Part shown: in pieces, positions 59,958 through 64,000 of the stretch
How the letters are laid out: each line of letters opens with the position of its first letter
Numbering within the stretch: position 1 is the stretch's first letter
Assembly: GCF_001815355.1 (NCBI RefSeq)
Contig: NZ_KV820360.1
Location: forward strand, 1-64,000
Length of the DNA stretch: 64,000 bases
Source: Haemophilus sp. HMSC068C11
GTDB lineage: Bacteria; Pseudomonadota; Gammaproteobacteria; Enterobacterales; Pasteurellaceae
Direction of reading: 5' to 3'
Translations under genes and position numbers: made by a program
Notes under the pieces: model-generated
What the model was told of the DNA's origin: nothing
Databases searched by the model: none
What the model saw: the letters and a program-made list of their open reading frames with translations, nothing else

Positions 59958-60086
59958 TTAGAATCCAAAGCCAGTTCCAAGACCTACACCAACGCCCACA
60001 CCATTACTGCCGCCACCAGCGCCAACACCCACAGAACAAGCGCTTACCAAAGCACTTAATACAGCCACTAAAAATAATTTTTTCAT
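59958..60086 (-). CDS. Small glycine-rich lipoprotein (42 residues)
   Basis: A 42-codon gene with a signal-peptide-like start (MKKLFLVAVLSALVSAC), where LVSAC is a lipobox, so a cysteine-acylated N-terminus is expected. The mature part, about 26 residues, is nearly all Gly/Val with no charge (GVGAGGGSN, GVGVGVGLGTGFGF). It begins in the stop of the upstream kinase-like gene (ATGA overlap) and has an AAAGGAAA ribosome site. I do not recognise a family. It could lie in the outer or inner membrane. Small Gly-rich lipoproteins of this kind are common but rarely studied. Confidence 0.7.
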   Translation of the reverse strand: MKKLFLVAVLSALVSACSVGVGAGGGSNGVGVGVGLGTGFGF

Positions 60087-60805
60087 AGATTTTCCTTTGT
60101 TAAATGTTCAAATAACCGATAAACGGCCAATAAATCCGTTCGAGCAATTGGTTTAAACGGAAGTAAAAGATAATAAAGCCAGCGAAATCTTCTCATATAT
60201 GACAACATATCAGCCCAATAAATCGTTGGACAGTGAGATTTATAATAATCAAATAATTCATTAAGCTTTTCATCATCTAAGCCTTTCACACGACACAAAC
60301 TGTATAAAAATGCTAGCATATCACGTGTAATCAACCAATGTTCATTATGGCTTTTTGAATGGGATTCAAAGTCCATAAAACTAATCTGACCATCTCTCCA
60401 TGCAATATCTCGTATGGCTGGACGACCATGAATAATGCCTTGTTGATGAAGATTAATCAATATCTCCATCGCTAAATGCAAAATATGTGATTTTTCTGTC
60501 CAAGACAACGTTTCATCATTAAGCCAGATGTTCAATGTTGGCCCTGCATCTTCCAATACTAAATAATCATCACCGAAATCACATAATTTAGGTATTGGTG
60601 CACCAATATTATTCAGGTGCTGAAGAATCTCACATTCTTCTTTAAAATGTTGCTTTGGATGCGGTTTTAATAATAACCATATCCCTTTTAATTGCTCGGG
60701 TTGTTTTAACCAATAATGTTTCCCTAAATATTCAAATTGGAAAACACGTTCCCCACGGTGTTTTTCAAGAAGCTTCTGCACATGCTCTTTAAATGACGAA
60801 GTCAT
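60083..60805 (-). CDS. Protein-kinase-like protein (LPS-core kinase/InaA-type fold)
   Basis: A 240-residue protein with a small kinase fold of the type found in LPS core kinases and InaA. K34 (HYWLKQ) fits the ATP-binding lysine, with E57 or E59 in the next helix; the catalytic loop is HGRPAIRDIAW (H126, D133) and the metal-binding aspartate is D145 in SFMDFE. The C-terminal RRFRWLYYLLLPFKP looks membrane-associated. The substrate is unknown; a role in lipopolysaccharide or envelope phosphorylation is a guess. Its stop overlaps the start of the small lipoprotein gene. Confidence 0.72.
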   Translation of the reverse strand: MTSSFKEHVQKLLEKHRGERVFQFEYLGKHYWLKQPEQLKGIWLLLKPHPKQHFKEECEILQHLNNIGAPIPKLCDFGDDYLVLEDAGPTLNIWLNDETLSWTEKSHILHLAMEILINLHQQGIIHGRPAIRDIAWRDGQISFMDFESHSKSHNEHWLITRDMLAFLYSLCRVKGLDDEKLNELFDYYKSHCPTIYWADMLSYMRRFRWLYYLLLPFKPIARTDLLAVYRLFEHLTKENL

Positions 60806-60893
60806 AATCTCTACTTAAATTTTTATTGTATAGTGAAAAGATAAGCGATACATTCTACAAAATTTTTATTCTTTTTCAATCAAGGAGAAAAAT

Positions 60894-61454
60894 ATGCATT
60901 TTTTGAAAAAAGTACTCGCCGTACTGATATTAGGTTTCTGCACGCTATCCGTGCAAGCCTCTCCATTCAGTATTGGCGAGCAACAAATTAACCAGTATTT
61001 AAGCGAAAAAGGCACGATTAGTGACAAGCTCGGTATCCCTGGATTATTTTCTGTCGATTACGCATTGAAAGATTTGGTGACTCAAATCGGGCAAACTGAA
61101 AGTAATCGTGTTGAAATGAGCGGTTTGGTTGATACGCTTATTCGTTTATCTGGTAAAACCTACCCAGCTAAATTGCATTTAACCTTTGATGCCGTTCCAG
61201 AGTATAACGCACAAGAAGGTGCACTCTATTTAAAAAATCTGCGAATTTTACGCTGGTCTGGCGAACCTAATAGTGCCATGGAGCAACTCCAAGATGTTAT
61301 GCCGCTATTAAGCGATGGTGTAGCAGCCTTATTAAGTCAGATGCCGGTTTACACCTTAGATGAAAGTGATATGAAACAAATGCTCATTAAGAAATTTGCC
61401 AAAGAAATTAAAGTTGAAAAAGGTCGATTGGAATTAATTGGTGGAATGTTTTAA
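60894..61454 (+). CDS. DUF1439 (YceB-like) envelope protein
   Basis: A 186-residue secreted protein with a signal peptide of about 22 residues ending SVQA. E. coli YceB is a lipoprotein of the same family, but no lipobox cysteine is at the cleavage site here, so this one is probably soluble in the periplasm. The domain contains ISDKLGIPGLFSVDYALKDL and the later YNAQEGALYLKNLRILRW. Its function is unknown. It has a good AAGGAGAA ribosome site and is divergent from the kinase-like gene. Confidence 0.85.
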   Translation: MHFLKKVLAVLILGFCTLSVQASPFSIGEQQINQYLSEKGTISDKLGIPGLFSVDYALKDLVTQIGQTESNRVEMSGLVDTLIRLSGKTYPAKLHLTFDAVPEYNAQEGALYLKNLRILRWSGEPNSAMEQLQDVMPLLSDGVAALLSQMPVYTLDESDMKQMLIKKFAKEIKVEKGRLELIGGMF

Positions 61455-61457
61455 CAA

Positions 61458-61485
61458 AAAGGGCGTATTAAACGCCCTTTTTTAT
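61458..61485 (+). terminator. Bidirectional terminator between the DUF1439 gene and qseC
   Basis: AAAGGGCGT/ACGCCCTTT with loop ATTAA; A-rich on the left and T-rich on the right. Confidence 0.85.
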
Positions 61486-62837
61486 AACTCAATGATAGCT
61501 CGCAAACCTTGAGTGTGTCCGTTATCTTCAATATTTTCCAGGCGGAAACGGTAATGGTGCAATTCTGCGATTCTTGCCACAATAGACAATCCAAGCCCAC
61601 TTCCCTTTTCATTTTGTCCTGCCGGACGATAAAAACGCTGCCCTAATTTTGCTAATTCTTCTGGGTCAACACCACCGCCATTATCTTCGATAAGAATCTT
61701 ACGCGGCTGCAAAATCACACGAACCAGAGTGCCTTGCGGACAATATTTAATGGCATTATCCAACAAGTTTCGTAGCATTTGTGCAAGTAATAATGGCTGT
61801 CCTTGCTTAACGGCAGGATCTCCCTGATGTTCAAACTGCAATTCGATTTGGCGTTGCTGCGCACTGAAATATAACTCACCGATAAGTGAAGTTATCATTT
61901 CTGACCAATCAATGGATTCCTGATGATTTAATTCTTTAAGATTATCTAATCGAGAAAGCGTAAGAAGCTGTTCGATTAATTGGGTCGCTCGGTCGATACC
62001 TTGGGTTAAATGCATTAAGGCCATTTCACGAGTTTGTGCATCATCGCCAGCCAACTGTGCGACTTCCGTTTGAATACGTAATGCCGCTAATGGGCTACGT
62101 AATTCATGTGCTGCATCAGAAACAAAGCGGCGCTCCCGTTCCAACTGCTCACTGGTGCGTTTGAAAAATTGATTTAAGTTTTGGACTAACGGTAAAATCT
62201 CTGTTGGCACATCATCGGTTTCTAATAACGATACATCACCTGGTCGGCGAGCTTGTACGTTTCGACTCAATCGATTAATTGGTTTTAATGCACGATAAAT
62301 CACAATAAACGCGACCAATAAGAGTACTGGTAATCCTGCAAACCAAATTCCTGTTTGGCTGAAAACCATTTTATTGACCAACTCTTCGCGATATTCTAAC
62401 TCTTGACCTACGGCGATCACCAATTCACCATTACCAACAGGTTGCCAATAAATCAACCATTCATCGTCATCATCTAAAATATGCGCTTTACTAAAACCAA
62501 TCTTATTTTGAAAAATAAATTTGTCGCCATTATCACCATCGGTTAATAATCTTTCGCCTTTGTTAGAAAATATGGCAAAGGCCAATGCATCATTATCATA
62601 ATGACGTTTCTGTGGTTTAAATCCACCACGTGGAAAATTCGCATTTTCATCCAATAACACATTTTTCAAATCAGAGGTTGCTAAACGTTCGGCAAAAAGC
62701 ACTTGCTGTGCATTAAACACATCTTTTACTTCTTTTTTGACAACCGTCCAGGCAACAGCCGTGGCAATGCACCACACGCAAAGTGCGGTCAAACTTAAAC
62801 CGATTAAGAGACGAAAACTCAGTCGTTTATTTTTCAT
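61482..62837 (-). CDS. qseC: Sensor histidine kinase QseC/FirS
   Basis: Membrane-bound sensor of 451 residues with two membrane helices (about 10-32 and 160-182), a periplasmic domain between them, HAMP, and the kinase core with H244 in [15 protein letters not shown]. The periplasmic part contains EYREE at 148-152, just before the second helix, a position where Pasteurellaceae homologues have a related acidic motif linked to ferrous iron sensing. It overlaps the qseB end by 11 bases. H. influenzae calls the pair FirRS. The exact signal here is inferred. Confidence 0.9.
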   Translation of the reverse strand: MKNKRLSFRLLIGLSLTALCVWCIATAVAWTVVKKEVKDVFNAQQVLFAERLATSDLKNVLLDENANFPRGGFKPQKRHYDNDALAFAIFSNKGERLLTDGDNGDKFIFQNKIGFSKAHILDDDDEWLIYWQPVGNGELVIAVGQELEYREELVNKMVFSQTGIWFAGLPVLLLVAFIVIYRALKPINRLSRNVQARRPGDVSLLETDDVPTEILPLVQNLNQFFKRTSEQLERERRFVSDAAHELRSPLAALRIQTEVAQLAGDDAQTREMALMHLTQGIDRATQLIEQLLTLSRLDNLKELNHQESIDWSEMITSLIGELYFSAQQRQIELQFEHQGDPAVKQGQPLLLAQMLRNLLDNAIKYCPQGTLVRVILQPRKILIEDNGGGVDPEELAKLGQRFYRPAGQNEKGSGLGLSIVARIAELHHYRFRLENIEDNGHTQGLRAIIEL

Positions 62838-63495
62838 TAACTTGTCCTAAAGCATAGCCTACGCCATGTACCGTACGAATAAATTGCTTACCTAATTTTT
62901 GACGCAAATTATAAATATGTACGTCCAATGCACCACTACTTAATTCTTCATCCCAATTTGACAGTTTTTCTTCAATGGTCGCACGTGAAAGCACTCGTTC
63001 TTTATTCAGCATAAAAAGCTCGAGTAATTTATATTCACGTCCAGTTAATGTAATTTCATCTTCATTCAACCAAGCCTTACGCTGAGCAGGATCGAGTTTG
63101 ACATTACCATGCTCAATTTGTGGTTTAACTTGCCCATAACGACGACGAATTAATGCTTGTAATCGCACCACCACTTCAGCCAAAGCAAAGGGCTTGCAAA
63201 GATAATCATCCGCACCTTGTTGAATGCCTTTAATGCGTTCATCCAACGTATCACGTGCAGTTAAAATCAACACTGGTACATCTTGATTATTTGAGCGCCA
63301 TTGTTTCAATACATCCAAACCATCTAGTTTAGGCAGGGTTAAATCCAATACCACTGCATCATAAGGCGCGCCGATTAAGGCGTTTAATCCACTTTGCCCA
63401 TCAGTAAACCAATCTACAATAAAGCCTGATTTCGTTAAACCAATTTGCAGACCATTGCCGATGAGAGCATCATCTTCTACTAATAAAACTCGCAT
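62827..63495 (-). CDS. qseB: Response regulator QseB/FirR
   Basis: OmpR-type regulator of 222 residues: a receiver domain with the phosphorylation site D51 ([12 protein letters not shown]), K101-type lysine in DDYLCKPF, and a C-terminal winged helix with REYKLLELF and the [11 protein letters not shown] recognition part. The start MRVLLVEDD is chosen over an ATG 18 codons upstream. It is followed by overlapping qseC. Upstream 69 bases away is ygiW, as in H. influenzae and E. coli, whose expression this regulator usually controls. Confidence 0.94.
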   Translation of the reverse strand: MRVLLVEDDALIGNGLQIGLTKSGFIVDWFTDGQSGLNALIGAPYDAVVLDLTLPKLDGLDVLKQWRSNNQDVPVLILTARDTLDERIKGIQQGADDYLCKPFALAEVVVRLQALIRRRYGQVKPQIEHGNVKLDPAQRKAWLNEDEITLTGREYKLLELFMLNKERVLSRATIEEKLSNWDEELSSGALDVHIYNLRQKLGKQFIRTVHGVGYALGQVNEK

Positions 63496-63564
63496 AATAT
63501 TGACCGCACTTTTCTTAAAACGAAAAAATGGCAGGCTTTTGCCCACCACTTCAAATTATATGAA

Positions 63565-63933
63565 TTATTGCGCTTTTTCAACGCTAATGACTTCAAGCTC
63601 TGGTTTTTCAAACATTTCATTGTCTAGTTTACCGTAAACGCGGATTTTATCCTGAGGTCCCACATTTAAGCCATTCCAAACGCGGTTTTTAATTTCCAAT
63701 TTGATTTGGTCTGTGCCATCAGTGAAAAGATATTCATCACCATCAATTTGTTGAGTGATGTTACCGACTAAGGTAATCATAGAATTATCTTTCGCAGATA
63801 ATGCTTGTTTAACTGTAAGTTGTTGACCTTGGTTACCACCTTGGAAGCCACCTTGTGCAGTGTTACCATTGAAACCCGCAAATGCTACTGAAGTAGATAA
63901 AGCTAAAAGGGTTGCTAAAGCAAATTTTTTCAT
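63565..63933 (-). CDS. ygiW: YgiW/BOF-family periplasmic protein
   Basis: A 122-residue protein with a signal peptide of 19 residues (ending SVAFA) and a small OB-fold domain (BOF). A short Gly/Gln-rich segment (about residues 21-37) leads into VKQALSAKDNSMITLVGNI and the domain core. In E. coli YgiW is a stress protein; in H. influenzae the matching gene belongs to the ferrous-iron-responsive FirRS operon. It is the first gene of ygiW-qseB-qseC here, and the window ends 67 bases upstream, with the ribosome site AGGAGAAC and no clear operator seen. Confidence 0.9.
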   Translation of the reverse strand: MKKFALATLLALSTSVAFAGFNGNTAQGGFQGGNQGQQLTVKQALSAKDNSMITLVGNITQQIDGDEYLFTDGTDQIKLEIKNRVWNGLNVGPQDKIRVYGKLDNEMFEKPELEVISVEKAQ

Positions 63934-64000
63934 GATGTTCTCCTAAATAAAATTAACCATAAATAGTCATGTTTCAAAGCGAAGGATTATCCTCATTGCC

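Overview
The window is chromosomal DNA of a Pasteurellaceae bacterium, most likely a Haemophilus close to H. parainfluenzae or H. influenzae. The main evidence is the Haemophilus-type DNA uptake sequence (AAGTGCGGT or ACCGCACTT): I found 48 exact 9-mers by eye, about one per 1.3 kb, lying inside genes and as inverted pairs that form terminators. AT-rich codon use and gene neighbourhoods familiar from H. influenzae agree. No phage, insertion sequence, CRISPR array or plasmid gene is visible. It looks like core genome with one probable accessory insertion, an ABC transporter cluster at 10.4-16.2 kb.

Layout. 0-1.5 kb: two tandem ferritin genes behind a leader with Fur-like sites. 1.6-3.1 kb: tRNA-Leu(CAA), then ttcA-tusE for tRNA thiolation. 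3.1-6.3 kb: molybdate/tungstate uptake operon molBCA behind a ModE-like operator, followed by mop; molB carries a one-base frameshift. 6.5-10.2 kb: a SemiSWEET transporter, metE behind two MetJ boxes, and cdd. 10.4-16.0 kb: a peptide-type ABC transporter with a Tat-exported binding protein and a fused permease-ATPase, driven by two look-alike CRP promoters. 16.4-18.2 kb: dps and the yjjPB exporter. 18.3-24.5 kb: grxB, recD, recB. 24.7-33.0 kb: a DsrE protein, an AzgA purine permease, usg, ybaK, fabA, a Lon-like protease, matP, a cold-shock protein, yoaH, truC, yqcC, acyP.

33.1-36.0 kb: yccT-like and yccS genes. 36.1-42.8 kb: the Rnf/Rsx electron transport operon rsxABCDGE-nth. It contains an overlooked 24-residue membrane ORF fitted exactly between rsxA and rsxB, and RsxC ends in 45-residue tandem repeats, some carrying uptake sequences. 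42.8-48.7 kb: an NSS symporter, uup, dgt, lrgB, lrgA. 48.8-52.5 kb: a secreted nuclease, csdA-csdE, a zinc-ribbon DUF2310 protein and queF. 52.6-59.9 kb: tyrA behind TyrR-like boxes, then the classic operon tRNA-fMet, rimP, nusA, infB, rbfA, truB on the minus strand, with terminators inside it. 59.9-64.0 kb: a kinase-like gene coupled to a 42-residue glycine-rich lipoprotein, a DUF1439 protein, and the qseBC/firRS two-component system with ygiW.

Metal and redox biology is prominent: iron storage (two ferritins, Dps), ferrous-iron or stress sensing (QseBC/FirRS-YgiW), molybdate uptake, Rnf electron transport with endonuclease III, and sulfur transfer (TtcA, TusE, CsdAE, DsrE). The parts most worth a second look are the rsxA-rsxB micro-ORF, the duplicated CRP promoters with a palindrome over the -10 element, the kinase-lipoprotein pair, and the two single-base frameshifts.
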